Origin: PALSA-612 sp963791225
GTDB lineage: Bacteria; Actinomycetota; Thermoleophilia; Gaiellales; Gaiellaceae
NCBI GenBank assembly: GCA_963791225.1
Contig: CAWBRV010000003.1
Span: 310,001 to 374,000 of the forward strand
Direction of reading: 5' to 3'
DNA: 64,000 nt
How positions within the stretch are numbered: position 1 is the first letter of the stretch; every line of letters begins with the position of its first letter. The position numbers were made by a program, and so were the translations under genes. Shown here in pieces: positions 36,317 to 47,605 of the stretch. The notes under the pieces were generated by a model. The model worked only from the letters and a program-made list of their open reading frames with translations. It was not told where the DNA came from and searched no databases.

Positions 36317-37481
36317 CCAGGGCAGCCTCGAAGAAGGCCGCGACCTTGTCGAGGTGAGCCTCGAGCGTGTTGTCCGCGGCGTGCTCGAGACCGGTGCGGA
36401 CGAGCTGCTCACGCAGCGTCGTGTCCGCCGCCAGCCGTTCGAGCGCCGCGATCGCGGACGGGGCGTCGCGCGGCGGTACCAGCAGCCCCCGCTCGCCGCC
36501 GCCGAGCGCCGCCGAGACGCCGCCCACGTCGGTGGCCACGATCGGCAGCCCCGCCGACTCCGCCTCGAAGAAGACCATCGGCGCGCCCTCGGTCAGCGAG
36601 ACGTGGAGGAACGCGTTGCTCGATCGGTACACGCTCCACAACTCCTCGCCGTTCGGCACATAGCCGAGCAGGGTGATCGCGTCGCCGAGTCCGCGCTCGG
36701 CGACCGCGCGCTCCACGTCCTCGCGCAGCGGCCCGTCGCCGACGATTGCGAGTCGCCAGCGCGGGTCGCGGGCGCGGAGGCCCTCGACGATGTCCAGCAT
36801 GAGCAGCGGGTTCTTCTCCGGGTCGAGGCGGCCGACCGAGATGAGCCCGATCTCGCCCTCCCACGAGCGTGCGAGAGCCCTGTCGAGCGGCGTCAGGGCG
36901 TCCCGCCGGATCAGCGAGAAGCCGCCCGAGAGCACGGGCGCCCGGCCGACGCGGTAGTTCGCAGCGATCTGCTCGCCCTCGACGGTCGTCGGCACGCGCC
37001 GCGACATCAGGCGGAAGAGATGCTCCATCGCGTTCGCGACCGGCAGCGCCCAGCGCCAGCGCGGGCTCGGGAGCCGCGCCGCGATGTACTCCGGATAGTC
37101 CTGGCGGACGCCGAGGAAGACCTGCTTGCGCTTCGCGAAGGCGATCAGCGCCAGCACGATCGCGAGCGGGTTCGGCCCGAACAGCCACACGGCGTCGACC
37201 TGGTCGAGCTCGCGCGCGAAGCGCCGGCACGAGCCGGGGAGCGCCGCGAGCAGCGCCGGGATGTCGAAGATGCTCCTGTAGAACCGCAGCGGTACGAGCC
37301 GGACGTGCTCGTCGGGGAGGACGTAGGTGGCGGTGCCCGGCACCGGATTGAGCCGCCCGAACAGCACGACCTCGTCGACCCGCGGCGGCAGGCTCGTGAT
37401 GAAGCGGATCACGGGGATGTCGGCCGAGATGGTGCGGCCGTCGGATCGGTACGGCATGTCGTAGAAGACGCCCAGTTTCAC
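36288..37481 (-). CDS. Glycosyltransferase family 4
   Basis: 397 residues. GT-B fold with LISVGRLDPEKNPLLMLDIV, LAIVGDGPLREDVERAV, ITLLGYVPNGEELWSVYRSS and the retaining GT4 motif VSLTEGAPMVFFEAESAGLPIVATDVGG (E-x7-E). It transfers a sugar from a nucleotide donor to the glycan under construction. It is divergent from the Wzz/kinase gene, and its 3' end overlaps the 35.09-kb gene by 29 bases. Confidence 0.88.
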   Translation of the reverse strand: MKLGVFYDMPYRSDGRTISADIPVIRFITSLPPRVDEVVLFGRLNPVPGTATYVLPDEHVRLVPLRFYRSIFDIPALLAALPGSCRRFARELDQVDAVWLFGPNPLAIVLALIAFAKRKQVFLGVRQDYPEYIAARLPSPRWRWALPVANAMEHLFRLMSRRVPTTVEGEQIAANYRVGRAPVLSGGFSLIRRDALTPLDRALARSWEGEIGLISVGRLDPEKNPLLMLDIVEGLRARDPRWRLAIVGDGPLREDVERAVAERGLGDAITLLGYVPNGEELWSVYRSSNAFLHVSLTEGAPMVFFEAESAGLPIVATDVGGVSAALGGGERGLLVPPRDAPSAIAALERLAADTTLREQLVRTGLEHAADNTLEAHLDKVAAFFEAALASRRAGTRP

Positions 37482-37532
37482 AGGGCTTGATTTCGCTTCA
37501 GAAGGGCACTACCCCTGCCGATAGTCCCTCTG

Positions 37533-39047
37533 ATGAGTGACCTCCGTGAAACGGAAGGTGCGGGCGTGGGCCTGCGCCAGTATCTCGAGGTCCTGCGCAG
37601 GCGCAAGCTGATCGTCATCTCCATCCTGGCGCTCGCGCTCGGAGCGGCGTCAGCCCTCACCCTCGCGACGACGTCCCTCTACCAGGCGCAGACGACGATC
37701 GTCGTCGGCCAGGGCACCTGCATCGTGCAGCCGCAGAACGCAAACGCGATCCAGCCGTTCTCGGCGACCGCGACCGAGCTGATCACGAGCACGATCGTCG
37801 CCCGCGAGGTGATCCGCGACCTGCACCTGAAGCTGACGCCGCAGCAACTCCTCGGCAGCGTCAACGTCTCGTTCAACCCCGACAGCGCTGCGCTCAAGGC
37901 GTCGGTCGTCAACCACGACCCGCTGCTGGCGAAGGCGATCGCGAACCGGCTCGGCGTCAACTTCGCGGCGCTCGTCAAGCAGCGGCTCGGCAAGGAGATT
38001 CCTGCGAGCAACGGCGCCCCCGCAACGCCGCCGCTGACCGCGTGCATCTGGGACCCGGCCCACGTCGTGCCCGGCAAGGTCGAGCCGAAGCCGACGCGCA
38101 ACCTGCTCGTCGCGGGTGTCCTCGGCCTGATTCTCGGCCTGCTCGCGGCGTTCCTGCGCGACTACTTCGACCGCACGCTCCGGACCGTCGAGGAGATCGA
38201 GCGCGCCTTCGGCGTGCCGGTCATCGGCCAGATCCCGAGCGTCCGGCCCTCGAACCGCGGCGAGCGTTCCCGCATCCTGTGGGAGGAGAACGGCGACTTC
38301 GCCGAGTCCTTCCGCGGCCTGCGTGCGAACCTCCAGTACCTCGCGGTGCAGTGGCCGCTGAAGACGATTCTGGTCACGAGCCCGGCTGCGAATCAGGGCA
38401 AGACCACCGTGTGCGCGAGCCTTGCGACCGCGATTGCGCAGGCCGGCCAATCGGTCGTCCTGATCGAGGCCGACCTGCGCCGCCCGCGGCTCGCCGACAC
38501 GTTCGGTCTCCCGCGCATGCGCCCCGGGCTGACGAGCGTCCTCGTCGGCCATTCGCAGCTCGGCCGCGCGACGACCGAGATCAAGCTGACGCCGACGCCC
38601 GGCCAGGCCAAGGGCCAGGACTGGTCGATCACGGTGCTGCCGAGTGGCCCGTTGCCCCCGAACCCGTCCGAGCTCGTCGGCAGCCCGCGCATGCGCCGGC
38701 TCGTCGACGGCCTCGCCGATCTCTACGACACCGTCATCGTCGACTCGCCGCCGCTCCTGCCCGTGGCCGACTCGCTCGCGCTCGCAAAGCTCGTGGACGG
38801 CGTGATCCTTGTCGTCCGAGCGAAGAACGCCACGCGCGACGACGCGAAGGCCGTCCGCGCGCTCGCCGACCGGCTCGGCATCCACGTCGTCGGCGTCGTC
38901 ATGACGGACGTGTCCCGGCGTGACCACTACTACGCCGAGTACACGAGCGAGCTCCTGCCTGACCAGGACGCGGGTCCGGACGTCGACGTCCCGGCGCGCC
39001 GTGCAGCAGCGGTCAAAGCCGGCGCCTCGCGAAAGGCTGGGATCTGA
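37533..39047 (+). CDS. Chain-length determinant (Wzz) fused to bacterial tyrosine kinase
   Basis: 504 residues. The Wzz part has helix 1 at about 26-47 (LIVISILALALGAASALT) and helix 2 at about 190-212 (LVAGVLGLILGLLAAF). The BY-kinase part has Walker A SPAANQGKTT at about 284-292, Walker A' VVLIEADLRRPRL and Walker B TVIVDSPPLLPVADSL. The only C-terminal tyrosines are in DHYYAEYTSELL, so the autophosphorylation cluster is short. Such fusions regulate polymer length and export. It is followed by the ligase-like gene and the deacetylase. Confidence 0.87.
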   Translation: MSDLRETEGAGVGLRQYLEVLRRRKLIVISILALALGAASALTLATTSLYQAQTTIVVGQGTCIVQPQNANAIQPFSATATELITSTIVAREVIRDLHLKLTPQQLLGSVNVSFNPDSAALKASVVNHDPLLAKAIANRLGVNFAALVKQRLGKEIPASNGAPATPPLTACIWDPAHVVPGKVEPKPTRNLLVAGVLGLILGLLAAFLRDYFDRTLRTVEEIERAFGVPVIGQIPSVRPSNRGERSRILWEENGDFAESFRGLRANLQYLAVQWPLKTILVTSPAANQGKTTVCASLATAIAQAGQSVVLIEADLRRPRLADTFGLPRMRPGLTSVLVGHSQLGRATTEIKLTPTPGQAKGQDWSITVLPSGPLPPNPSELVGSPRMRRLVDGLADLYDTVIVDSPPLLPVADSLALAKLVDGVILVVRAKNATRDDAKAVRALADRLGIHVVGVVMTDVSRRDHYYAEYTSELLPDQDAGPDVDVPARRAAAVKAGASRKAGI

Positions 39048-39094
39048 GCACACCGGCGGCGCTGACGAGGCGGGTCGCCGGAGGCGCGCCGCTC

Positions 39095-40516
39095 GTGGCG
39101 TTCCTGACGTTTTCCGGCCTGATGGTGGGCGCGCTCGCCGTCAAGCGGCCGAGCCTGGCCGTCGCTCTGGTGCTGGCGGCGGCGCTGCTCGTAGTGATCG
39201 CGACGCGCATCGAGATCCTGCCGCTCGTCCTCGTCTCCACGATCTTCGTCGAGACGGTCTCGCTCGGCGGTCTTACGGTCGGCCGACTCGCAGGCGCGTT
39301 CGCCGTCGTCGCGCTGGCGTACTACTTCCTCGCCTACGGACGGGCCTCGCTGCGCCTGTCGCCGCTGCTCGTCGTGCCGGGCGCGTACGGCCTCTGGATC
39401 CTGATCAGCGCCTACTGGGCCAGTAGCCCCTCCGCCGTCTACGCGACCTTCTTCAACTTCCTGCTCGTCGTTGCCTACATGCTCACCGTCGGGTTGCTCG
39501 TGAGGACGCCGAAGGACGCGACCGTGGTGTTCAAGGTGCTCGTCGCCGGCGCGACGATTGCGGGGCTGGTCGCCGTGGAGACGTACCTCACCTCGGGCGG
39601 TGCCGCCCGCGCCACCGGCCTGCTCGGCGGGGAGAACTTCGACACGTTCGGCGTCTACCAGGCGATGATCGGGCCGTTGGCGCTCGGCCTGTTCGCGCTC
39701 GCGCGTCGGCCCGAGGCGCGCCTCGCTGCTCTCGGCTGCCTGGGAGTGATCACGTTCTCGATCGTCAGCTCGCAGACCCGCACCGCGATGATCTCGATCG
39801 TCGGCGTCGCCGTCCTCGCGCTGTTGCTGCCCTGGCGGGTGCTCTTCCGGTCGGCCGCACAGAAGGCGACCTATGCGATCGCGATCGCGATCATGGCGGG
39901 CGGTGTGCTCACGGTCGCGGCGAGCGCCACCTTCCTCCAGCGCGTGGGCTCGATCTTCAGCGCGTTCAACTCGTCCGGCGACCGGGCCGCCGGACGAACC
40001 GACCTCTGGGCTGCGGCGTGGACCGGGTACTCGCATCACCCCTGGTTCGGCATCGGCGCCGGCAACTTTCCGTCGCAGGCGCTCGACCTGTTGCAGACGA
40101 CGCCGGGAGTCGACACGACCGCCCGCTACGTCCAGCAGGGCCGACTGGTCCACAACTCCTATCTCGAGGCGCTGACGGAGCTCGGCCCGATCGGGCTGGC
40201 GCTGCTCGTGCTCGTGGTCGCGGTGACCGCCTGGTACCTCCTCCGCGTCTTCATGCGCGCGCGGGCCGCCGGCGACGAGACGCTTCGGATCGTGGCCGCG
40301 ACGATGCTGCTCGCACTCGGAAGCCTCGCGATCTCGATGATCTTTCTCTCGATCGCGCTCAACAAGCCGCTCTGGATCATCGTCGGCCTGACGATCGCGC
40401 TCGATCGCATGTCGAGCTCGCGGGATGCGGAGGGATCGCGGGATGCAGAGGAATCGGGGCTGCGTCTCCGGCGCCGTCGCGCCGACGGGCCGGAGCCGGA
40501 TACCGTTCCGGCGTGA
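39095..40516 (+). CDS. O-antigen ligase/polymerase-like membrane protein
   Basis: 473 residues from GTG 39095; the open frame reaches back to the kinase stop without another usual start codon, so a few N-terminal residues may be missed. About 11 hydrophobic segments. The large external loop ends with VQQGRLVHNSYLEALTELGPIGLALL, the WaaL/Wzy signature H-N-x-Y-L-E. It also has TDLWAAAWTGYSHHPWFGIGAGNF, typical of this superfamily. It ligates or polymerises lipid-linked glycan on the outer side of the membrane. The C-terminus is hydrophilic and repeated (SSRDAEGSRDAEES). It is coupled to the deacetylase (GTGA). Confidence 0.85.
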   Translation: MAFLTFSGLMVGALAVKRPSLAVALVLAAALLVVIATRIEILPLVLVSTIFVETVSLGGLTVGRLAGAFAVVALAYYFLAYGRASLRLSPLLVVPGAYGLWILISAYWASSPSAVYATFFNFLLVVAYMLTVGLLVRTPKDATVVFKVLVAGATIAGLVAVETYLTSGGAARATGLLGGENFDTFGVYQAMIGPLALGLFALARRPEARLAALGCLGVITFSIVSSQTRTAMISIVGVAVLALLLPWRVLFRSAAQKATYAIAIAIMAGGVLTVAASATFLQRVGSIFSAFNSSGDRAAGRTDLWAAAWTGYSHHPWFGIGAGNFPSQALDLLQTTPGVDTTARYVQQGRLVHNSYLEALTELGPIGLALLVLVVAVTAWYLLRVFMRARAAGDETLRIVAATMLLALGSLAISMIFLSIALNKPLWIIVGLTIALDRMSSSRDAEGSRDAEESGLRLRRRRADGPEPDTVPA

Positions 40517-41256
40517 GGCCGCTCGTCCTCTGTTACCACGCGGTATCGGAAACCTGGAACCACACGCTGTCGGTTTCACCTGCGACCCTGGAGGCGCAGC
40601 TGGGCCTCTTGAAGCGACGCGGCTACCGGCCGGTGGGTGCTGCCGAGGCGGCGGCCGGGAGCGGCAAGCTCCTCCACGTCACGTTCGACGACGCGTTCGG
40701 GAGCGTCCGGAATGCCCTACCGGCGCTCGAGCGGGCGGGCGTCCGGGCGACCGTGTTCGCATGCACCGGCTACGCGGACGACGGCCGACCGCTCGGCGTG
40801 CCCGAGCTGCAGGCCGAGCTGGACTCGCGGCCGGACGAGCTCGAGACGATGCGATGGGACGAGCTCCGCGAGCTCGTCGCACGGGGCATCGAGGTCAGCT
40901 CGCACACCGTCTCGCACCCGCACCTGCCCACACTCGCCGACGTCGAGCTCGCAGACGAGCTGCGCTCGTCGCGCGAGCGGCTCGAGGACGAGCTCGGCCG
41001 GCCCTGCACGGTGCTCGCGTACCCCTACGGCGACTGCGACGACCGCGTCCGCGCTGCGGCGAAGGCGGCCGGCTACGAGACGGCGTTCGGGCTGCCGGGC
41101 GATCCGACCGGCCGCGACCCGTTCGACGTCTTCCGCGTCGGCGTCTGGCACGGCGACAGCCCGCGACGAGTCGCGTTCAAGGCCGGCTCGCTCGTCCGCT
41201 CGCCGCTCGCGATGCGGCTACGAGTCGCGCTCGGTGTGACTCACTCGGGCGGGTGA
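40513..41256 (+). CDS. Polysaccharide deacetylase (CE4/NodB)
   Basis: 247 residues from a GTG within the preceding stop. LVLCYHAVSETWNHTLSVSP opens the fold, THVTFDDAFG-type motif 1 is seen as LHVTFDDAFGSVRNALP, and motif 2 is SSHTVSHPHLPTL with both metal His. The RPCTVLAYPYGDCDDRV block is motif 3. It is predicted to remove N- or O-acetyl groups from surface glycan. No signal peptide is visible. Its end overlaps the convergent epimerase by 16 bases. Confidence 0.88.
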   Translation: MRPLVLCYHAVSETWNHTLSVSPATLEAQLGLLKRRGYRPVGAAEAAAGSGKLLHVTFDDAFGSVRNALPALERAGVRATVFACTGYADDGRPLGVPELQAELDSRPDELETMRWDELRELVARGIEVSSHTVSHPHLPTLADVELADELRSSRERLEDELGRPCTVLAYPYGDCDDRVRAAAKAAGYETAFGLPGDPTGRDPFDVFRVGVWHGDSPRRVAFKAGSLVRSPLAMRLRVALGVTHSGG

Positions 41257-42236
41257 CTGCGTAGGTCGCCGATCACGTCCGCGAGGATCTGGTCGAGATC
41301 GAGCGTCGGCTTCCAGCCGATGGCGGCGTTGATCTTCTCGATCGACGGCTCGCGGTGGAGCACGTCCTCGATGCCGAGTCCGTAGACCTGCTCGTGGGGA
41401 ATGAACTCGAGCTCCGACGAGGAGCCGGTGGCCTCGAGCACGCGCCGGGCGAGCTCGAGGATGCTGACCCGCTCGGCCGAGCCGACGTTGAAAATCTGGC
41501 CCGAGATGTGCGTCGCGCTCATCAGCCCGGCGACGGCCCGAATCGTGTCGTGGACGTGGCAGAACGAGCGCGTCTGCATCCCGTCGCCGTGCACCTCGAG
41601 CGCCTCGCCGGTGAGCGCGCGCTCGACGAAGCGCGGGATCACCATGCCGTACTGGCCCTGCTGCCTCGGTCCGACCGTGTTGAAGAAGCGCGCGATCACG
41701 CAGTCGAGCTCGCGCTCCTGGTGGAAGCCGAGCGCGAGGAACTCGTCCATCGCCTTCGAGTCGGCGTAGAGCCAGCGTCGCTCGGTGACCGGCCCGTAGA
41801 CGCGCCGGTCGTCCTCGCTGAGCGGCACCTCCTCGCGGTGGTCGCCGTAGACCTCGGAGCTCGACGCGATCAGGACCCGCTTGCCGAAGTTGTTGCAGTA
41901 CTCCAGCACCGTCTCCGTGCCCTGGACGTTCGTCACCATCGTGTGCACGGGCTGCTCGACGATCAGCCGGACGCCGACGGCCGCGGCGAGGTGGTAGACG
42001 ACGTCGACCCGGTGCACGAGCTCGCTGACGACCGAGCGGGAGAGGATCGAGTCGACGACGAGGTGGAACCCGGGCTGGTCGCGCAGTGCCTCGACGTTGC
42101 GGTTGAGGCCTGTCGAGAGGTCGTCGAGTGCCCAGACCTCCCAGCCCTCGCGTAACAGCAGCTCGGCCAGGTGCGAGCCGATGAAGCCCGCCCCGCCCGT
42201 GATCAGCGCCTTCTTCTCCCCGGCGGGCGAGCTCAC
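41241..42236 (-). CDS. NAD-dependent sugar-nucleotide epimerase/decarboxylase (extended SDR)
   Basis: 331 residues. The nucleotide loop is LITGGAGFIGSHLAELLLREG, with LDDLSTGLNRN following. The catalytic Tyr-x3-Lys is in RRWLYADSKAMDE after SSSEVYGDHR. RFFNTVGPRQQGQYGMVIPRFV and NVGSAERVSILELARRV complete the UDP-glucuronate-decarboxylase/GalE-like pattern. It probably supplies UDP-xylose- or UDP-galactose-type donors to the glycosyltransferases. It closes the polysaccharide region. Confidence 0.88.
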   Translation of the reverse strand: MSSPAGEKKALITGGAGFIGSHLAELLLREGWEVWALDDLSTGLNRNVEALRDQPGFHLVVDSILSRSVVSELVHRVDVVYHLAAAVGVRLIVEQPVHTMVTNVQGTETVLEYCNNFGKRVLIASSSEVYGDHREEVPLSEDDRRVYGPVTERRWLYADSKAMDEFLALGFHQERELDCVIARFFNTVGPRQQGQYGMVIPRFVERALTGEALEVHGDGMQTRSFCHVHDTIRAVAGLMSATHISGQIFNVGSAERVSILELARRVLEATGSSSELEFIPHEQVYGLGIEDVLHREPSIEKINAAIGWKPTLDLDQILADVIGDLRSHPPE

Positions 42237-42339
42237 GGCAGGCAGGCTATCTCACGCCTCGGAGGCCGCCTGCGCGGTGTTAAGAGCGTGTTCGGGCCCA
42301 CGCGGCCGCCCCCGAGCCCTGGGCTAAGATGGGGCTCGA

Positions 42340-44883
<2,544 letters not shown>

Positions 44884-44965
44884 GCATCTCGCTGCCGCTG
44901 TCGCGGCGGCGGCGCTGATCGCGGTCGGCTCGGCCGCCGCGGGGACCGTCACGCTCGGCAAGGGC

Positions 44966-45397
44966 TTGCCGCCCTGGAGGCTCGGGCAGCGCTACGTGCA
45001 GCGCACGGGGCTCGTCCGGACGGAACGGTTCCCGGCGAACGCGGGGCCGGGCTGCGTGCCGGCGGTCGGATCGGCGACGAGGATCGACTACTACCGCGGC
45101 CTGCGGGTCGCGTGGCGGAGCAACGTGAAGGGCCGCCTGTACCTCATCGACGTGGCGACGTCGCGTGCCGGCGACCGCTCGGCGGACGGGTTCGTCATCG
45201 AACTGTCGACACGCGGCGCCGTCCAGAGCCGGCACCCGGGCGGGCGCCTCGCCTACGGCGGCGGCTCGCTCGCGCTGGGGGCCGCGTCGATCACCGTGCT
45301 GCGCCGTACCGGCAAGGAGACGTTCGACACGCTCGTGTACTGGTTCGACGCCCGCGGCGTGCTGATCGCGCTCGAGGCCTTCGCCGGCGGCTGCTGA
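44966..45397 (+). CDS. Probable secreted protein, start unresolved
   Basis: 143 residues from TTG 44966. The frame is open upstream to 44885, right after the clpC stop. There it reads a signal-like stretch (LAAAVAAAALIAVGSAAAG) leading into TVTLGKGLPPWRLGQ. No ATG, GTG or TTG starts that stretch, so either a rare start or an indel is involved. The body is beta-rich with ATRIDYYRGLRV, LYLIDVATSRAGDRSADGF and a terminal Cys pair (about 31 and 143). No family was recognised. Confidence 0.5.
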   Translation: MPPWRLGQRYVQRTGLVRTERFPANAGPGCVPAVGSATRIDYYRGLRVAWRSNVKGRLYLIDVATSRAGDRSADGFVIELSTRGAVQSRHPGGRLAYGGGSLALGAASITVLRRTGKETFDTLVYWFDARGVLIALEAFAGGC

Positions 45398-45415
45398 CTG
45401 TTCCGGACAGCTCAC

Positions 45416-45450
45416 GGTGCCAGGCACGTGCCAGGCACGTGCCTGGCACC
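45416..45450. repeat. Palindromic repeat array, locus 6
   Basis: Three units: two direct GTGCCAGGCAC and one inverted GTGCCTGGCAC. It lies between the secreted protein and the GNAT gene. Confidence 0.9.
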
Positions 45451-45469
45451 GGGGCTGTACGCTCGGGCC

Positions 45470-45925
45470 ATGGCCGTGACGATTCGGCAGGTGCAGCCGT
45501 CCGACTACGGGCGCGTGATCCAGCACGTGAACGAGTGGTGGGGCGGGCGCGAGATGGCGCCGATGCTGCCGCGGCTCTTTTTCATCCACTTCGAGAGCAC
45601 GAGCTTCGTCGCCGACCGCGAGGATGGGACGCTCGCCGGCTTCCTGATCGGCTTCCTCTCCCAGACCGACGACGAGACGGCGTACGTGCACTTCATCGGC
45701 GTCGCGCCGGACGAGCGCGGCAGCGGCCTCGGTCGGGAGCTCTACGAGCGGTTCTTCGAGGCGGCGCGAAAGAGCGGTCGGTCGGTCGTCCGCTGCGTGA
45801 CCTCGCCGCAGAACGAGAGCTCGCTCGCGTTCCACACCGCGCTCGGCTTCGAGCGGGAGGGCGTGGCCGAGGACTACGACGGCGCCGGCAACAGTCGCGT
45901 CCTGCTCGCCCGCCGCCTCGGCTGA
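45470..45925 (+). CDS. GNAT family N-acetyltransferase
   Basis: 151 residues from ATG 45470; a longer frame from 45428 merely translates the repeat array. VTIRQVQPSDYGRVIQHV starts the fold, VHFIGVAPDERGSGLGRELY is the acetyl-CoA motif A (Q/RxxGxG/A), and SLAFHTALGFEREG is motif B. The substrate is unknown. RadA follows 61 bases later on the same strand. Confidence 0.88.
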   Translation: MAVTIRQVQPSDYGRVIQHVNEWWGGREMAPMLPRLFFIHFESTSFVADREDGTLAGFLIGFLSQTDDETAYVHFIGVAPDERGSGLGRELYERFFEAARKSGRSVVRCVTSPQNESSLAFHTALGFEREGVAEDYDGAGNSRVLLARRLG

Positions 45926-45986
45926 GTCGCGAAATCGGCACGAAGCCGGCACGGTCCCCGTCAGGACCGCGGCCTAGACTCGAAGC

Positions 45987-47348
45987 ATGGCCAAGGCCAA
46001 GACGGCACCCGTCCTCTACGCCTGCACCGAGTGCGGCTACTCGACCGGCCGCTGGTTCGGCAAGTGCCCGTCCTGCGGCACGTTCGGGACGCTCGTGGAG
46101 GAGCGCACCGAGCAGGCGGACGCCGCGGCGCACGCCGCTCGTCCGCTGCTCCGCCTCGTCGACGTCGAGGCCGAGGAGTCGAGCCGCATGGCGACCGGCG
46201 TCCCCGAGCTCGACCGCGTCCTCGGCGGCGGCCTCGTCCCGGCGTCGCTCGTGCTCGTCGGCGGCGAGCCCGGGGTCGGGAAGTCGACGCTACTCCTGAC
46301 GGCGCTCCGGCACATGTCCGCAGAGCGGCGGGCGCTGCTCGTCACGGGCGAGGAGTCGGTGGCCCAGGTCAAGCTCCGCGCGGACCGGCTCGGCGGCTCG
46401 GCCGGAATCGAGATCCTCTCGGAGACGGAGCTCGACGTCGTCTGCGCGACGCTCGAGCGCGAGCGGCCCGACGTCTGCGTCGTGGACTCTGTGCAAACGC
46501 TCTACTCGAGCGAGCTGGGCTCCGCGCCCGGCTCGGTCGCGCAGGTGCGCGAGGCCGCGTCCCGGCTGCTGCGCGTGGCCAAGGAATCGGGCGTCGCGCT
46601 CTTCCTCGTCGGTCACGTGACGAAGGACGGCGCCGTTGCGGGACCGCGCGTCCTCGAGCACCTCGTCGACTGCGTGCTCCAGTTCGAGGGTGACCGCTAC
46701 CGCGAGCACCGCATCCTGCGGGCGGTCAAGAACCGCTTCGGCTCGACGAACGAGATCGGCGTCTTCGAGATGACTGGCACCGGGCTGGCCGGCGTGCCCG
46801 ACCCGTCCCGGCTGTTCGGCGTCACGGTCACCGGCGAGATCGGCTCCGCGGTCGCGTGCGCGGTCGAGGGGACGCGGCCGATCCTGCTCGAGATCCAGGC
46901 GCTCGTCGCCCCGACCGATCTGGCCATGCCGCGTCGTGTTGCGACCGGTGTCGACCCGAAGCGGCTGGCGATGCTCGTCGCCGTCCTCACGCGGCACGGA
47001 CGAATCGCGCTCGGGCAGGCCGACGTGTTCGTGAACGTCGCCGGCGGCGTTCGGATCGACGAGCCCGGAGCGGATCTGGCCGTCTGCCTCGCGATCGCCT
47101 CGGCCGCGCGGGGAGCGCCGGTTCGCGCCGACCTGGCCGCATTCGGCGAGCTCGGGCTCACGGGCCGCCTGCGCCCCGCGACGCAGGCCGACCGGCGGCT
47201 CGAGGAGTGCGCCAAGCTCGGTCTCGCGGCCGTTCTCGCCCCGCCGGGGACAGCCGGACATGCCGGCATGCAGATCGTCGAGGCGGAGACGATCCAGCAG
47301 GCGATGAGCGCCGGGCTCGAGCCTGGAAGCTCCGACCCGGCTAGCTAA
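45987..47348 (+). CDS. radA: DNA repair protein RadA (Sms)
   Basis: 453 residues. The N-terminal zinc finger is C-x2-C (YACTECGYS) and C-x2-C (KCPSCGTF). The RecA-like core has Walker A GEPGVGKST at about 93 and KNRFGSTNEIGVFEM. The C-terminal Lon-like inactive protease domain carries VNVAGGVRIDEPGADLAV. RadA helps process recombination intermediates. A hairpin follows the stop. Confidence 0.95.
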   Translation: MAKAKTAPVLYACTECGYSTGRWFGKCPSCGTFGTLVEERTEQADAAAHAARPLLRLVDVEAEESSRMATGVPELDRVLGGGLVPASLVLVGGEPGVGKSTLLLTALRHMSAERRALLVTGEESVAQVKLRADRLGGSAGIEILSETELDVVCATLERERPDVCVVDSVQTLYSSELGSAPGSVAQVREAASRLLRVAKESGVALFLVGHVTKDGAVAGPRVLEHLVDCVLQFEGDRYREHRILRAVKNRFGSTNEIGVFEMTGTGLAGVPDPSRLFGVTVTGEIGSAVACAVEGTRPILLEIQALVAPTDLAMPRRVATGVDPKRLAMLVAVLTRHGRIALGQADVFVNVAGGVRIDEPGADLAVCLAIASAARGAPVRADLAAFGELGLTGRLRPATQADRRLEECAKLGLAAVLAPPGTAGHAGMQIVEAETIQQAMSAGLEPGSSDPAS

Positions 47349-47378
47349 GGCCGCGCGCTCGGCAGTCGCAGGAGGAGC

Positions 47379-47404
47379 CGGATCGTGAGCATGCGCACGA
47401 TCCG
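47379..47404 (+). terminator. Hairpin after radA
   Basis: A perfect 9-bp stem, CGGATCGTG with CACGATCCG, and an 8-base loop, 31 bases after the radA stop. No T-run, so a factor-assisted or non-canonical terminator is possible. Confidence 0.5.
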
Positions 47405-47499
47405 ATCGCAGGTCAAGCCCGCTCCCTGGGTCGGCCTCGTCCGGCAAAGCCGTGACTAGCAGGCACTTTACGTCTCGGAGGGCAAAAATGCCTGGAAAG

Positions 47500-47529
47500 T
47501 TGGCTTATTTAGGCGATTTTTGCTACACT
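47500..47529 (+). promoter_or_regulatory. Candidate carD promoter (extended -10)
   Basis: TTGGCT at 47500-47505, an 18-base spacer and TGC-TACACT with the -10 at 47524-47529. It lies in the most AT-rich patch of the window (47485-47535). Confidence 0.55.
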
Positions 47530-47538
47530 TGTAAAGTC

Positions 47539-47567
47539 CCGCCGGCGGTTCACATGTCCGCCGGCGG
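47539..47567 (+). promoter_or_regulatory. Twin palindromes in the carD leader
   Basis: CCGCCGGCGG occurs twice (47539-47548 and 47558-47567) with nine bases between. Each copy is self-complementary, and the two can also pair with one another as a 10-bp stem. It begins just downstream of the predicted start of transcription. Confidence 0.55.
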
Positions 47568-47605
47568 CTTGGCGACTACGAACGTAGTTGGGGAAGGGGG
47601 AGCGG

